A DNA stretch of 64,000 nucleotides from Prevotella sp. (GTDB taxonomy: Bacteria > Bacteroidota > Bacteroidia > Bacteroidales > Bacteroidaceae): positions 1-64,000 of the forward strand of contig JAFZSI010000044.1 of assembly GCA_017619445.1 (NCBI GenBank). Reading direction: 5' to 3'. A program made the position numbers and the translations under genes. Each line of letters starts with the position of its first letter. Position 1 is the first letter of the stretch. This document shows positions 28,057 through 38,050 of this stretch, one piece after another. Below the pieces are notes generated by a model that saw nothing but the letters and a program-made list of their open reading frames with translations, was not told the DNA's origin and searched no databases.

Positions 28057-29784
28057 CTAATCCTCACCCTCTGTAGGCCGGATGTCCTCGATTTGCAGTT
28101 GCACGTCGCCTTTCTTGAACACGTTGTCCTCTATGGTGTAGGCGATGTCGAATGAGCGTTTCGACTTGATGTAGCGCGCCGAGCCGCTTTGTCCAAAGGC
28201 AATGCCGTTCATCACGTTGTTCGACTTCGAGTCCACCAGCTCCAGCTTCACGTGTTCCTGCTCGCGGCCTACCACCTTGCTCGTGCCGAAGTCGTACACG
28301 TCAACCGTGGCGAACAATGGCTTGGGATTGCCTGGCCCGAAGGGTGCAAACTTCTTCAGGTCGTTGTGCAGTTTGCGCGTGATGTCCTTGAAGTCTATCT
28401 GTGCGTCAATGTTCAGCATGGCCTCGGTCTGCTCGGGCTGAATGTGCAGTTCCACATATTTCTGAAAACGGCGGCGGAACTCGGTGATGTCGTTCCAGCG
28501 CAGCGTCAGACCCGCCGCGTAGGTATGTCCGCCGAAGTTCACCAGCAGGTCGCGGCAGCTCTTGATGGCCGAATAGACGTCGAAGCCCGTCACGCTGCGG
28601 GCAGAGCCCGTGGCAAACTCGCCGTCGCGCGTCAGCACCACCGTGGGGCGGAAATAGATTTCGGTGAGCCTCGAGGCCACAATGCCTATGACGCCTTTTT
28701 TCCAGCCCTCGTCGTAGAGCACGATGCTCGACTGGTGCTTCTGGCTCTCCAATTTGGCTACAATCTGGTTGGCCTCCTCGGTCATCTGCTTGTCAATGTC
28801 CTTGCGCTGTTCGTTGTACTCGTTGATGTGCTTGGCCTTGCGCAGCGCCTCGCCGAAGTCCTTCTCAACCAGCAAGTCCACTGACTCCTTGCCGTTCTCC
28901 ATGCGTCCGCTGGCATTGATGCGCGGCCCAATTTTGAACACAATGTCGCTCATTGAGATGTCGCGTCCGTTGAGGCCGCAGATGTCAATGATGGCCTTGA
29001 TGCCGATGTTGGGATTCTGGTTCAGCTGCTTCAGTCCGTGGAACGCCAGTATGCGGTTCTCGTCCTCCACCGGCACGATGTCGGCGGCAATGCTCACCGC
29101 GCAGAAGTCGAGCAGCGGAATGAGCCGCGAGAACGGAATGCCGTTGTTCTTCGCAAAGGCCTGCATCAGTTTGAACCCCACGCCGCAGCCGCACAAGTGC
29201 TTGAAGGGGTAGGGGTCGTCGGGACGCTTCGGATTGAGTATGGCCACAGCCGGTGGCATCACCTCGTCGGGCACGTGGTGGTCGCAGATAATAAAGTCTA
29301 TGCCCTGGCTGCGGGCATAGTCAATCTCGTCGATTGCCTTAATGCCGCAATCGAGAATGATAATAAGTTTAACACCTGTTTCCTTGGCATAGTCTATTCC
29401 TTTCTTACTCACCCCGTAGCCCTCCTCGTAGCGGTCGGGAATGTAATAGTCAATGTTGGAATAGAATTGCTGCAGAAACTTATACACCAATGCAACAGCA
29501 GTGCACCCGTCAACGTCGTAGTCGCCATAGACCATGATGCGCTCTTTGCGCCCCATAGCATCGTTCAGCCGGTCAACAGCCACGTCCATGTCTTTCATCA
29601 GGAACGGGTTGAGAAGGTCGTTCAGCTGCGGGCGGAAGAAGCGCTTTGCAGCCGACTCTGTGGTAATGCCGCGACGTATGAGCAGACTTCCCATGATGGG
29701 ACTCATGCCCAGCTTCGCGCCCAGCTCGTCAGCTGCTTTCTGTTGGTCTGATGTAGGTGCTTCGTAATTCCATTTAAAATGCAT
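28057..29784 (-). CDS. recJ: Single-stranded-DNA-specific exonuclease RecJ
   Basis: A 575-aa 5'-3' ssDNA exonuclease of the DHH family. Metal-binding motifs include MVYGDYDVDGCTAVALVYKF, IIILDCGIK and FIICDHHVPDE. The DHHA1 part has GWKKGVIGIVASRLTE and NFGGHTYAAGLTL. The C-terminal OB fold ends at IEDIRPTEGED. It has its own -7 box at 29891-29898 and is followed by recQ. Confidence 0.95.
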   Translation of the reverse strand: MHFKWNYEAPTSDQQKAADELGAKLGMSPIMGSLLIRRGITTESAAKRFFRPQLNDLLNPFLMKDMDVAVDRLNDAMGRKERIMVYGDYDVDGCTAVALVYKFLQQFYSNIDYYIPDRYEEGYGVSKKGIDYAKETGVKLIIILDCGIKAIDEIDYARSQGIDFIICDHHVPDEVMPPAVAILNPKRPDDPYPFKHLCGCGVGFKLMQAFAKNNGIPFSRLIPLLDFCAVSIAADIVPVEDENRILAFHGLKQLNQNPNIGIKAIIDICGLNGRDISMSDIVFKIGPRINASGRMENGKESVDLLVEKDFGEALRKAKHINEYNEQRKDIDKQMTEEANQIVAKLESQKHQSSIVLYDEGWKKGVIGIVASRLTEIYFRPTVVLTRDGEFATGSARSVTGFDVYSAIKSCRDLLVNFGGHTYAAGLTLRWNDITEFRRRFQKYVELHIQPEQTEAMLNIDAQIDFKDITRKLHNDLKKFAPFGPGNPKPLFATVDVYDFGTSKVVGREQEHVKLELVDSKSNNVMNGIAFGQSGSARYIKSKRSFDIAYTIEDNVFKKGDVQLQIEDIRPTEGED

Positions 29785-29890
29785 TTATGATTGTTTTTAT
29801 TTTCTTTTGTCTGCTGCAAAGGCCGATGGGATTTAGGTTTCCATCAGATTGTGTAGTTCCAAAAAGGGCATAGTAACCCAAATTAGCGTC

Positions 29891-29898
29891 CAAAGATA
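29891..29898 (-). promoter_or_regulatory. recJ -7 box TATCTTTG
   Basis: The minus strand reads TATCTTTG about 107 bp before the recJ start. Confidence 0.6.
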
Positions 29899-29964
29899 GC
29901 AATAAAAACCGAACTATCATAATTTTTTTCCGAAAAATCGCTGCTTGGCCCTCATTTTTCTTTT

Positions 29965-30163
29965 TTGACAGAGAGATTGTTCGACAATTAGACATTTAGA
30001 ATTTTTGACAGAGAGACAAAGAGAATTTTTTCAGACTCAGCATTCTGAGCTTTGTTTTCACAAACCTACACTTTACGAACGCAAAGTGTAGATTTGCGAT
30101 TCTAAAGTGCTGCTTTACGAACGCAAAGTATAGCTTTACGAATAAATTCTCTAGAAAATTTGA
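29965..30163. repeat. GACAGAGAGACAAAGAG repeats and TCTAGA array B
   Basis: The 507-bp gap 29785-30291 holds the recJ promoter, GACAGAGAG units (29968-30020), array B (30060-30163) and a terminator. Array B has ACTTTACGAACGCAAAGTGT, GCTTTACGAACGCAAAGTAT and AAATTCTCTAGAAAATTTG (TCTAGA at 30150). More GACAGAGAG units, inverted, run from 30235 into the C1 peptidase stop. Confidence 0.8.
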
Positions 30164-30187
30164 CAATAAACGACGGGTATGCAAAAC

Positions 30188-30221
30188 AAAGGCCGCCTCG
30201 CGTTGTTGCGAAGCGGCCTTT
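30188..30221 (-). terminator. Terminator of the C1 peptidase gene
   Basis: AAAGGCCGC (30188-30196) pairs with GCGGCCTTT (30213-30221), with inner TCGC/GCGA. It lies downstream of the minus-strand peptidase. Confidence 0.75.
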
Positions 30222-30291
30222 TGGTAGTGTTTCTCTTTGTCTCTCTGTCAGAAAAACCTTTTGTTTCTCTGTCAAGGAAACAATCTCTCTG

Positions 30292-31503
30292 TCAGATGCC
30301 CAGTTTCTTGCGGATGTCCTTGGGGATGGCGTTCTTGTTGATGAGGAAGTCCATGGTCTTTGCTGCCACGAAGGCCTTGGTCATGTACCATGTGCCTTTG
30401 TAGTCGCCATACTCGCCCCAGGAGTTCTTCACCATGTAGTATTCCTTGCCGTTTTGGTCCTTGGCCAGTCCGTAGATGTGCATGCCATGGTCGTCGGTGA
30501 GTTCCCAGTTGTCGAAACCTTCCTGACGCATTTCCTGTGTGGGCACCATCTCGGGAGCGCTCACGCCGAGGCTGTCGAGTTTGCTCTTCTTCTCGTTCTG
30601 CGTCAGCTTGAGCCATTTGGCTGCGTCGCTGCCGGTAAGGCTCTGTGCTTTCTTGGTGTCGTAGAGAATGCCGAGTCCTTTGCGTGTGAAGCCTTCCTCG
30701 CTTACGTCGCCGCCCCATGCAATGGTGTATCCCTGCTCAAGAGCGTAGTCAATGATGCGCATCATTTCGTCCATGGGCACGTTCCAGCTCAGTCCCCAGC
30801 GCCAGTTGTCCTGCACTTCCACGGCAAACTGCGTGTAGAAGGGGTGGTGGGTATAGCTTGTGATGCTCACATAGTCGTCCCAATTCAGCCCGAGCGATGA
30901 GGCGAACGACTTCGGGGTGTATTTTTTGCCCTCGTAGGTGAATTCCTCGGGACATTTGCCCAGATAAGCGTCCAGAATGCCCTGCAGACCAGGCTTCCAC
31001 TGGTTGCTGATTTTCTTGGCTGTGCTCTTAGACACGGCGGCCACGTAAGGCTCCATCACCGAGAAGAACTCGTTGAAGTTGGCCAGCGAGTCGCCCTGCA
31101 TGGTACCGGGCAATGGCATGGCCGTTTCGGGGCAGATGCCGTACGTCTTGATGACGTCGAGCACGTCCTCGGCACTTCCTCCCTGCGCGAATTGGCTGTC
31201 GCCGTGCATGCGCACGGTGAGGATGGCGCGTTCCATGTAGTCTTTGTTGGCAATGAACATCTCGCAGAGGTCGTAGGTCTTGCCGGTCTTCTTCAGAATC
31301 TCGCTCTCAAAGAACGAAAGGGTGGAGTAGGCCCAGCAGGTGCCGCTGCGGTTCTGGTCTTTGATGCTGGTGATTTTGTGTTCCTTGATGGTGGTGAACA
31401 CAGGTTTGTTTGGATTCTCTTTCTTTTCATCCTTTTTAGCGTCTTGTGCGCTTGCGCCCAGTGCCACCATGGCTACGAGGGCGAGTGTCAACAGTTTTTT
31501 CAT
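30292..31503 (-). CDS. Secreted C1-family cysteine peptidase (bleomycin hydrolase/PepC-like)
   Basis: A 403-aa exported protein with signal peptide ending ALGASAQ. The papain-type triad is visible: Cys in KDQNRSGTCWAYSTLSFFES, His in DDHGMHIYGLAKD, Asn in YMVKNSWGEYGDYKGTWYMT. There is no separate prodomain: the mature protein begins with a Lys/Glu-rich stretch and reaches the catalytic Cys by about residue 57, as in bleomycin-hydrolase-like aminopeptidases. The periplasmic location suggests dietary or cell-wall peptide processing. The stop codon TGA is the first three bases of a GACAGAGAG-type repeat. It lies 58 bp after the aminopeptidase P gene, so the two may act together on peptides. Confidence 0.88.
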   Translation of the reverse strand: MKKLLTLALVAMVALGASAQDAKKDEKKENPNKPVFTTIKEHKITSIKDQNRSGTCWAYSTLSFFESEILKKTGKTYDLCEMFIANKDYMERAILTVRMHGDSQFAQGGSAEDVLDVIKTYGICPETAMPLPGTMQGDSLANFNEFFSVMEPYVAAVSKSTAKKISNQWKPGLQGILDAYLGKCPEEFTYEGKKYTPKSFASSLGLNWDDYVSITSYTHHPFYTQFAVEVQDNWRWGLSWNVPMDEMMRIIDYALEQGYTIAWGGDVSEEGFTRKGLGILYDTKKAQSLTGSDAAKWLKLTQNEKKSKLDSLGVSAPEMVPTQEMRQEGFDNWELTDDHGMHIYGLAKDQNGKEYYMVKNSWGEYGDYKGTWYMTKAFVAAKTMDFLINKNAIPKDIRKKLGI

Positions 31504-31542
31504 GCTTTATTGTTTATAAGTGTTTATGATTATTCAATAGTC

Positions 31543-31570
31543 GATTATCAATTGTCAATTATCAATTACC
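31543..31570. repeat. AATTGACAATTGATAATTG boundary repeat at the pepP stop
   Basis: Begins at the TAA of the aminopeptidase gene. The same family occurs at 33058-33095 and 63515-63540, and inside the TPR gene at 63614-63647. Confidence 0.75.
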
Positions 31571-32956
31571 CATCAGTTCCTCCACGTCCTTCGGGTGGTA
31601 TGGGATGCGCTTACTGCCGAGGAAGCGGCAGCCGTCCTTGGTGATGAGCAGGTCGTCCTCGATGCGAATTCCGCCAAAGTCTTTGTAGGCTTCGATTTTA
31701 TCGAAGCACAGAAACTCCTTGCAATGCCCGCTGGCGCGCCAGTCGTCTATGAGCGCGGGAATGAAGTAGATGCCCGGCTCGTCGGTCACCACGAATCCCT
31801 CCTGCAGTCTTCTGCCCATGCGCAGGCAGTTGGTGCCAAACTGTTCCAAGTTGGGGCGCGTCTCAGCGTCGAAGCCCACGTAGCGTTGGTCGAGATTCTC
31901 CATGTCGTGCACGTCCATGCCCATCATGTGGCCCAGTCCGTGGGGCAGGAACATGGCGTGGGCTCCTGCGCGTACGGCCTCGTCGGTGTCGCCGCGCATC
32001 AGCCCAAGTTCCTTCAGGCGTTCGGTCATGCGGCGGCACACAGCAAAGTGCACGTCCATGTATTTCACGCCCGGACGCGCCACATCGAGCACATAGTCGT
32101 GGCATTCCTCCACGATGCTGTAGATCTCCAGTTGCCGCTGCGTGTATTTGCCGCCCACGGGCATGGTGCGCGTGTGGTCGGAGCAGTAGTCGTCCAACTC
32201 GCAACCCGCATCGCACAGGGCCAGTCGGCCTTCCTGAAGCTGAGCGTCGGAGGGACAGCCGTGCATAATTTCTCCGTGCTGGCTGAAGATGGTGGCAAAG
32301 CTGTTGCCGTTGGCCAGTGAGTTGGCAATGCCATCCACCTGACCGCCGATGAAACGCTCGGTAACGCCCGGACGGATGAGCCGCTGGGCAGTGGTGTGCA
32401 TCTCGTAGCCCACATCGCAGGCCCGTTCGATGGCCTCAATCTCCTGAGGCTCCTTGGTGGAGCGCATCTGCACCACGGCCATGATGAGATCCATTGAGGC
32501 GCGCGCCTTCTGCTCATTGGGATGGATGCCCAGCAGGTCCATGAGCTGTATTTTCGTGTCGTGGCGGTAGGGCGGCAGGAAATGAATAGTTCTGTTGGCA
32601 GCGATACAATCGCTGCATACTTGACGCAGGTATGACATGGGCGCGGAGTGACTTACGCCCACCTGTGCGGCCAGGTCGGCAACGCAGTCAACCGAGCCAT
32701 ACCACACGATATCCTCGATGTCGATGTCGTCGCCCACGAGCGTCTCGCGGTCGTTGTCGATGTCGATGACACCCACCAGTCCGTCGCGGTGCTGTCCGAA
32801 ATAATATACGAACGACGAGTCCTGACGGAAGGGGAAATATGCGTTTGCGGGATAATTCTTAGGAGCCTCGTTGTTGCCGAAAAGCACGATGAGTCCTTTG
32901 CCTACGAGCCGTTTCAGTTCGGCGCGTCGGCCAACGTATGTTTCTTTGCTGAACAT
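31562..32956 (-). CDS. pepP: Aminopeptidase P family protein (Xaa-Pro aminopeptidase)
   Basis: A 464-aa M24B peptidase removing N-terminal residues before proline. The N-terminal AMP_N domain begins MFSKETYVGRRAELKRLV. The dimetal ligands are present: the two Asp in LCDAGCELDDYCSDHTRTMP, His in FLPHGLGHMMGMDVHDMEN, and Glu in VVTDEPGIYFI and GIRIEDDLLIT. There is no signal peptide, so it is cytoplasmic. It sits downstream of trmD and DUF805 on the same strand. Confidence 0.93.
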   Translation of the reverse strand: MFSKETYVGRRAELKRLVGKGLIVLFGNNEAPKNYPANAYFPFRQDSSFVYYFGQHRDGLVGVIDIDNDRETLVGDDIDIEDIVWYGSVDCVADLAAQVGVSHSAPMSYLRQVCSDCIAANRTIHFLPPYRHDTKIQLMDLLGIHPNEQKARASMDLIMAVVQMRSTKEPQEIEAIERACDVGYEMHTTAQRLIRPGVTERFIGGQVDGIANSLANGNSFATIFSQHGEIMHGCPSDAQLQEGRLALCDAGCELDDYCSDHTRTMPVGGKYTQRQLEIYSIVEECHDYVLDVARPGVKYMDVHFAVCRRMTERLKELGLMRGDTDEAVRAGAHAMFLPHGLGHMMGMDVHDMENLDQRYVGFDAETRPNLEQFGTNCLRMGRRLQEGFVVTDEPGIYFIPALIDDWRASGHCKEFLCFDKIEAYKDFGGIRIEDDLLITKDGCRFLGSKRIPYHPKDVEELMGN

Positions 32957-33089
32957 GCTATTTCCGAATGGTTAAATGGTCAAATCCCACGCAGAGGCAC
33001 AGAGACTAAAAGAAGAAACTCCTTTTCCTCTGCTCCTCTGTGTGAGACAATCAACATTAAATTGTCAATTCTCTGTTCTCAGCTGTCAA

Positions 33090-33620
33090 TTACTCAATAA
33101 CCTCAATCTCGTCTGAGTCATATTTTGGCGACACGCCCCACTTGTTGGGGTAGGGTTTGCTGTCCTGACAGAAGAACACCAGCATGATGATGCCCAGAAT
33201 GAAGCTGACAAGCATCAAGCAGACGACCAGCGGGTCGGAATAAACTTCCATCATCTTGTCCAGCATCTTCTCCGCGTTGGCATTATCGGCCATCTTCTCG
33301 AAAATCGGCATCATCTTCACGATGTAGATGCCGCCGGTAATCCAGCCGAGAACCAGCGATACGGCATACCACCAGCCGCTGTGGCCAGCGTCGTGCAGGC
33401 GTCTGACGGCCAGGGGAATCATGGCAAGGGTTAAGAGAATGGTCACGATGCCTCCCAAAATGGGAATGAAACCAATCACCCATCCAAAGATGGCTGCCAC
33501 CAATGCAGTCCACCAAAACTCCGAACGGCGCGAGCGGCCTTTCATGACTGTCAACTTGCTCATTGCTTCTTTCAGTGCCTCAGAGAGCGACAGCTGAGGC
33601 TTAGCTTTCATTTTTTCCAT
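33090..33620 (-). CDS. DUF805 membrane protein
   Basis: A 176-aa protein with about four hydrophobic segments. The DUF805 signature appears as KGRSRRSEFWWTALVAAIFG followed by RRLHDAGHSGWW. Function is unknown. The C-terminus after the last helix is short and acidic. It lies 29 bp downstream of trmD. An AATTGACAATT-type boundary repeat overlaps its stop region. Confidence 0.85.
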   Translation of the reverse strand: MEKMKAKPQLSLSEALKEAMSKLTVMKGRSRRSEFWWTALVAAIFGWVIGFIPILGGIVTILLTLAMIPLAVRRLHDAGHSGWWYAVSLVLGWITGGIYIVKMMPIFEKMADNANAEKMLDKMMEVYSDPLVVCLMLVSFILGIIMLVFFCQDSKPYPNKWGVSPKYDSDEIEVIE

Positions 33621-33649
33621 GGTAAATGTGTTTTATGTGTTTGTGTTGT

Positions 33650-34330
33650 TTATTGTTTCTTCAGCAGGTCGGGCCTCAGACGGCGCGTGCGTTCCATGGC
33701 CTGTTCCAGTTCCCAATTCTTGATGTTGGCCTCGTGGCCGCTCAGCAGCACGTCGGGCACCCGCCAGCCCTTGTATTCGGCCGGGCGCGTGTAGATGGGA
33801 GCCGCTAAAAGGTCGTCCTGAAAACAGTCGGACAGCGCACTCTGCTCATCGCCAATCACACCAGGCACCACACGTACAATGGCGTCGGCCATTACCGCCG
33901 CCGCCAGCTCGCCGCCCGTGAGCACATAGTCGCCGATGCTTATCTCGCGCGTGATGAGATGGTCGCGTATGCGCTGGTCAATACCCTTGTAGTGCCCGCA
34001 CAGGATGATGATGTTCTCCTTCATCGACAGTTCGTTGGCTGTGTGCTGGGTGAACTGCTCACCATCGGGCGAGGTGAAGATAACCTCGTCGTAATCGCGC
34101 TCACTTTTCAGTTTCTCTATGCACGCGTCAATGGGTTGGCACTTCATCACCATGCCCGCAAACCCGCCGTAGGGATAGTCATCCACGCGCCGCCACTTGT
34201 CATCGGTATAATCGCGCAGGTTGTGCAGATGAATTCCCGCCAACCCTTTCTTCTGTGCCCGTGCCAGTATCGACTCGTGCACAAAACCCTCAATCATCTC
34301 CGGCAGCACCGTGATAATGTCAATTCTCAT
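33650..34330 (-). CDS. trmD: tRNA (guanine-N1-)-methyltransferase
   Basis: A 226-aa SAM-dependent enzyme methylating G37 of tRNAs. [20 protein letters not shown] is the family start, so the in-frame ATG 12 codons upstream is rejected. The knot fold is marked by [29 protein letters not shown] and [28 protein letters not shown] box at 34401-34408 lies about 70 bp upstream. Confidence 0.96.
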   Translation of the reverse strand: MRIDIITVLPEMIEGFVHESILARAQKKGLAGIHLHNLRDYTDDKWRRVDDYPYGGFAGMVMKCQPIDACIEKLKSERDYDEVIFTSPDGEQFTQHTANELSMKENIIILCGHYKGIDQRIRDHLITREISIGDYVLTGGELAAAVMADAIVRVVPGVIGDEQSALSDCFQDDLLAAPIYTRPAEYKGWRVPDVLLSGHEANIKNWELEQAMERTRRLRPDLLKKQ

Positions 34331-34400
34331 TCTCTGCAAGGATAATGCAAATCGAACGCAGAACAACTTGCTCTTATGTTGAGATGCAACTTATCTTATG

Positions 34401-34408
34401 CAAAGGTA
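34401..34408 (-). promoter_or_regulatory. trmD -7 box TACCTTTG
   Basis: The minus strand reads TACCTTTGC, which fits transcription from just upstream of the shorter trmD start. Confidence 0.65.
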
Positions 34409-34509
34409 GTAAATTAAACCTAATGCTACTTGTTTTTTCTATTAATAAATCTAAAAACCGAGTTATCTACACACTTTTTACCTGCAGTACTGAGAGTTGT
34501 TTTCATCAC

Positions 34510-34590
34510 TCTTAACATGGTGAAAACAAAGCTAAGAGTTACGCTCAAATTTTCTAGAAAATTTAGCGCTATTTCTATACTTTGTTCTCA
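34510..34590. repeat. TCTAGA-palindrome array C
   Basis: GTGAAAACAAAGCTAAGAGT, then CAAATTTTCTAGAAAATTTA (TCTAGA at 34553), then TTTCTATACTTTG. It lies between the trmD promoter and the carB terminator; the 351-bp gap 34331-34681 holds nothing else. Confidence 0.75.
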
Positions 34591-34598
34591 CAATCAGA

Positions 34599-34630
34599 AA
34601 TCCCCCTCCGCTAAAGTACGGAGAGGGATT
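34599..34630 (-). terminator. carB terminator
   Basis: AATCCCCCTCCG (34599-34610) pairs with CGGAGAGGGATT (34619-34630), one mismatch, 8-nt loop, some 50 bp past the carB stop. Confidence 0.7.
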
Positions 34631-34681
34631 CGTAATCTCGTATAGAACAATTGCGATGCTGATTGTTGCAATTGCATCTTT

Positions 34682-37600
34682 CTATGAGTTGTACTCCTGC
34701 CAGCTCTTGGTCTTGATGTCGTCCTGGCTCATGGCGCAGAAGGCCTGTATAAAGGCTTTTGCAAGGCGCGTGTTGGTCATCAGCGGAATGTTGTGGTCGA
34801 TGGCGCCACGGCGAATCTTGTAGCCGTTGGTCAGCTCGCGCTTGGTGTGGTTCTTGGGCACATTGATGATGAGCGCAAACTTGTGGTCGGCAATCATGTT
34901 CATCACATTGTCTTCGCCTGGCTCGTCGGGCCATTTGACGGTCTTTGCCTCCACGCCATTCTCGTTGAAGAAGCGGGCGGTGCCGGCGGTGGAGTAGATG
35001 GTGTAGCCTTGCTTTGCCAGTTGGCGTGTAGGCTCCAGCAGGTCGAGCTTGCCTTTCACGCCACCCGAGGAAATCAGGATGTTTGACGGTGACTTCGGCA
35101 GGCGGTAGCCGGTGGCGATGAGGGCATTGAGCAGAGCCTCGTTGAGGTCGTCGCCCAGGCATCCCACCTCGCCTGTTGACGACATATCAACACCGAGCAC
35201 GGGGTCGGCGTTCTGCAGACGTGCAAACGAGAACTGGCTGGCCTTGACACCGATGCGGTCGATGTCGAATTCCGAGCGGTCGGGGCGGCTGTAGGGTGCG
35301 TCGAGCATAATCTTGGTGGCGGTCTCGATGAAGTTGCGCTTCAAAATCTTGCTGACGAAGGGGAAGGAACGCGAAGCACGCAGGTTGCACTCAATGACCT
35401 TCACCTCGCGGTTCTTGGCAAGGAACTGAATGTTGAAGGGACCGCTGATGTTGAGCTCACGGGCTATCTTGCGCGAGATTTTCTTAATCTGGCGGATGGT
35501 GCTGAAGTAGATGTGCTGGGCAGGGAACACCATGGTGGCGTCGCCGCTGTGCACGCCGGCATACTCTACATGCTCAGAGATGGCATATTCAACCACCTCG
35601 CCCTTGTCGGCCACGGCGTCGAACTCAATCTCCTTGGTGTCCTGCATGAACTGGCTGACCACCACGGGGAATTCCTTGCTCACTTCGGTGGCCATGTTGA
35701 GGAAGCGGTGGAGCTCCTCGTCGTCGTAACAAACATTCATGGCCGCGCCGCTGAGCACGTAGCTGGGGCGCACAAGCACGGGATAGCCCACCTCGCTTAC
35801 AAACTCCTTGATGTCGTCGAACGAGGTAAGCGCGCGCCATGCCGGCTGGTCGATGCCCAGTTTGTCGAGCATGGCCGAGAATTTGTCGCGGTTCTCAGCA
35901 CGGTCGATGTTGACGGGGCTGGTTCCCAGCACGGGCACACCCTGGCGGTAGAGTTTCATGGCCAGGTTGTTGGGTATCTGTCCGCCCACGCTGACAATGA
36001 CGCCGCGGGGCTGCTCCAGCTCAATGACATCGAGCACGCGCTCTAATGAAAGCTCGTCGAAATAGAGGCGGTCGCACATGTCGTAGTCGGTGCTGACAGT
36101 CTCGGGGTTATAGTTAATCATAATGGACTTGTAGCCCAGCTGACGAGCGGTGTTGATGGCGTTTACAGAACACCAGTCGAACTCTACCGACGAGCCGATG
36201 CGGTAGGCACCGGAACCGAGCACCACCACCGACTTCTCGTTCTTATAGTAGCTGATGTCGTGGCGGGGTTTGTAGTCTGCCGTTGCGACGTTGCCGCCCA
36301 CGGTGAATGCGTCCTGGAAGGCCGGTGTGTGGGTGTAGGTGAAGTAGAGATAGTTGGTCAGTTCGGGATGCTCGCTGGCCACGGTGTTGATGCGCTTCAC
36401 GGAAGGCACGATGCCGCGCTCTTTGCGGTACTGACGAACGGCGAGATTCTCTTTCTCCATGTTGCCGCTCTCGGGTTTCAATACGAAGCGGGCAATCTGG
36501 AAATCGCTGAAGCCAGCGGTCTTTACTTCCAAAAGGAAATCATCGGGAATTTCTTCTAACTTGTTGTACGACTGCAGTTTGTGCTTCAGGTCAACAATAT
36601 GCTTTAAACGCTCGAGGAACCACACGTCAATCTTGGTCAGTTCCTCAATGCGCTCAACGGAGTAGCCCTCTTCCAATGCCTGAGCAATGGCAAAGATGCG
36701 CAGGTCGGTGGGGTTGGCCAGTGCGTCGTCGAGGTTCTCGAAACGTGTGTGGTCGTTGCCCACGAATCCGTGCATGCCCTGGCCAATCATGCGCAGGCCT
36801 TTCTGAATCATTTCCTCGAACGAGCGTCCGATGCTCATGATTTCGCCCACCGACTTCATACTCGAGCCGATGAGACGGCTCACGCCGGCGAACTTGGTGA
36901 GGTCCCAGCGCGGAATCTTGCAAATCATGTAGTCCAATTGCGGGGCAACGTATGCTGAATTTGGAGTGCCCATCTCGCCAATCTGGTCGAGCGTGTAGCC
37001 CAATGCGATTTTTGCTGCCACGAATGCGAGCGGATAGCCCGTGGCTTTGGAAGCCAGTGCGCTGGAGCGCGAGAGTCGGGCGTTGATTTCAATGATGCGG
37101 TAGTCGTTGGTCTGTGCGTTGAAGGCAAACTGGATGTTGCACTCGCCTACGATGCCCAAGTGGCGCACGCAGCGAATGGTCAGCTCCTGCAGCATCTGCA
37201 CCTGTTCGGGCTTGAGCGAGCAGGTGGGAGCCACCACAATGCTCTCGCCGGTGTGAATGCCAAGTGGGTCGAAGTTCTCCATCGAAGCTACGGTGAAGCA
37301 GTGGTCGTTGGCGTCGCGAATGCACTCAAACTCGATTTCCTTCCAGCCTTTGAGGCTTTCCTCCACGAGGATTTGCGGAGCGAAGGTAAAGGCGCTTTCG
37401 GCCAGTTCGGTGAAGGCTTTCTCGTCGGGACAGATGCCGCTGCCCAGTCCGCCGAGTGCGTAGGCCGAGCGTATCATGATGGGGAAACCAATGCTGCGGG
37501 CGGCTTTCAGCGCGTCTTCCATGTTCTCCACAGCGTGGCTCACGGGCACTTTCAAGTCCACCTCGCCCAGTTTCTTAACAAACAGGTCGCGGTCCTCGGT

Positions 37601-37969
37601 GTTCATGATGGCCTCGACGCTTGTTCCAAGCACCTCAACGCCATATTCCTTCAGTGTGCCGTTGAGATAGAGCTCTGTGCCGCAGTTGAGCGCGGTTTGT
37701 CCGCCAAACGCCAGGAGTATTCCGTCGGGACGCTCTTTCTTAATGATTTCTGTGACGAAATGGGTGGTTACCGGCTGAAAATAAACCTTGTCGGCAATGC
37801 CTTCACTTGTCTGGATGGTTGCGATGTTGGGGTTCACCAATACGCTGCTGATGCCTTCCTCGCGCAGGGCCTTGAGTGCCTGCGAGCCAGAGTAGTCGAA
37901 CTCTCCAGCCTGTCCGATTTTTAGTGCGCCGCTGCCAAGCACGAGCACCTTCTTCAATGTTTTCTTCAT
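34682..37969 (-). CDS. carB: Carbamoyl-phosphate synthase large subunit (full length)
   Basis: A 1095-aa enzyme with two ATP-grasp halves. The first half contains [28 protein letters not shown] and [20 protein letters not shown]. The second starts near residue 590 with SVVVLGSGAYRIGSSVEFDW and has RPSYVLSGAAMNV and ECNLRASRSFPFVSK. The C-terminal MGS-type allosteric domain has GYTIYSTAGTARFF. Its N-half is clearly paralogous to the half-CarB at 2775. No carA is adjacent; the only carA in the window is 30 kb away beside the half-CarB. Confidence 0.96.
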   Translation of the reverse strand: MKKTLKKVLVLGSGALKIGQAGEFDYSGSQALKALREEGISSVLVNPNIATIQTSEGIADKVYFQPVTTHFVTEIIKKERPDGILLAFGGQTALNCGTELYLNGTLKEYGVEVLGTSVEAIMNTEDRDLFVKKLGEVDLKVPVSHAVENMEDALKAARSIGFPIMIRSAYALGGLGSGICPDEKAFTELAESAFTFAPQILVEESLKGWKEIEFECIRDANDHCFTVASMENFDPLGIHTGESIVVAPTCSLKPEQVQMLQELTIRCVRHLGIVGECNIQFAFNAQTNDYRIIEINARLSRSSALASKATGYPLAFVAAKIALGYTLDQIGEMGTPNSAYVAPQLDYMICKIPRWDLTKFAGVSRLIGSSMKSVGEIMSIGRSFEEMIQKGLRMIGQGMHGFVGNDHTRFENLDDALANPTDLRIFAIAQALEEGYSVERIEELTKIDVWFLERLKHIVDLKHKLQSYNKLEEIPDDFLLEVKTAGFSDFQIARFVLKPESGNMEKENLAVRQYRKERGIVPSVKRINTVASEHPELTNYLYFTYTHTPAFQDAFTVGGNVATADYKPRHDISYYKNEKSVVVLGSGAYRIGSSVEFDWCSVNAINTARQLGYKSIMINYNPETVSTDYDMCDRLYFDELSLERVLDVIELEQPRGVIVSVGGQIPNNLAMKLYRQGVPVLGTSPVNIDRAENRDKFSAMLDKLGIDQPAWRALTSFDDIKEFVSEVGYPVLVRPSYVLSGAAMNVCYDDEELHRFLNMATEVSKEFPVVVSQFMQDTKEIEFDAVADKGEVVEYAISEHVEYAGVHSGDATMVFPAQHIYFSTIRQIKKISRKIARELNISGPFNIQFLAKNREVKVIECNLRASRSFPFVSKILKRNFIETATKIMLDAPYSRPDRSEFDIDRIGVKASQFSFARLQNADPVLGVDMSSTGEVGCLGDDLNEALLNALIATGYRLPKSPSNILISSGGVKGKLDLLEPTRQLAKQGYTIYSTAGTARFFNENGVEAKTVKWPDEPGEDNVMNMIADHKFALIINVPKNHTKRELTNGYKIRRGAIDHNIPLMTNTRLAKAFIQAFCAMSQDDIKTKSWQEYNS

Positions 37970-38050
37970 ATTTTGTCTTAAAAACTAATTACCTTAAAAA
38001 AACTATTACCAACTATTCCTTCTCTCTTTCTCTCCTATACTCCTTCTTTC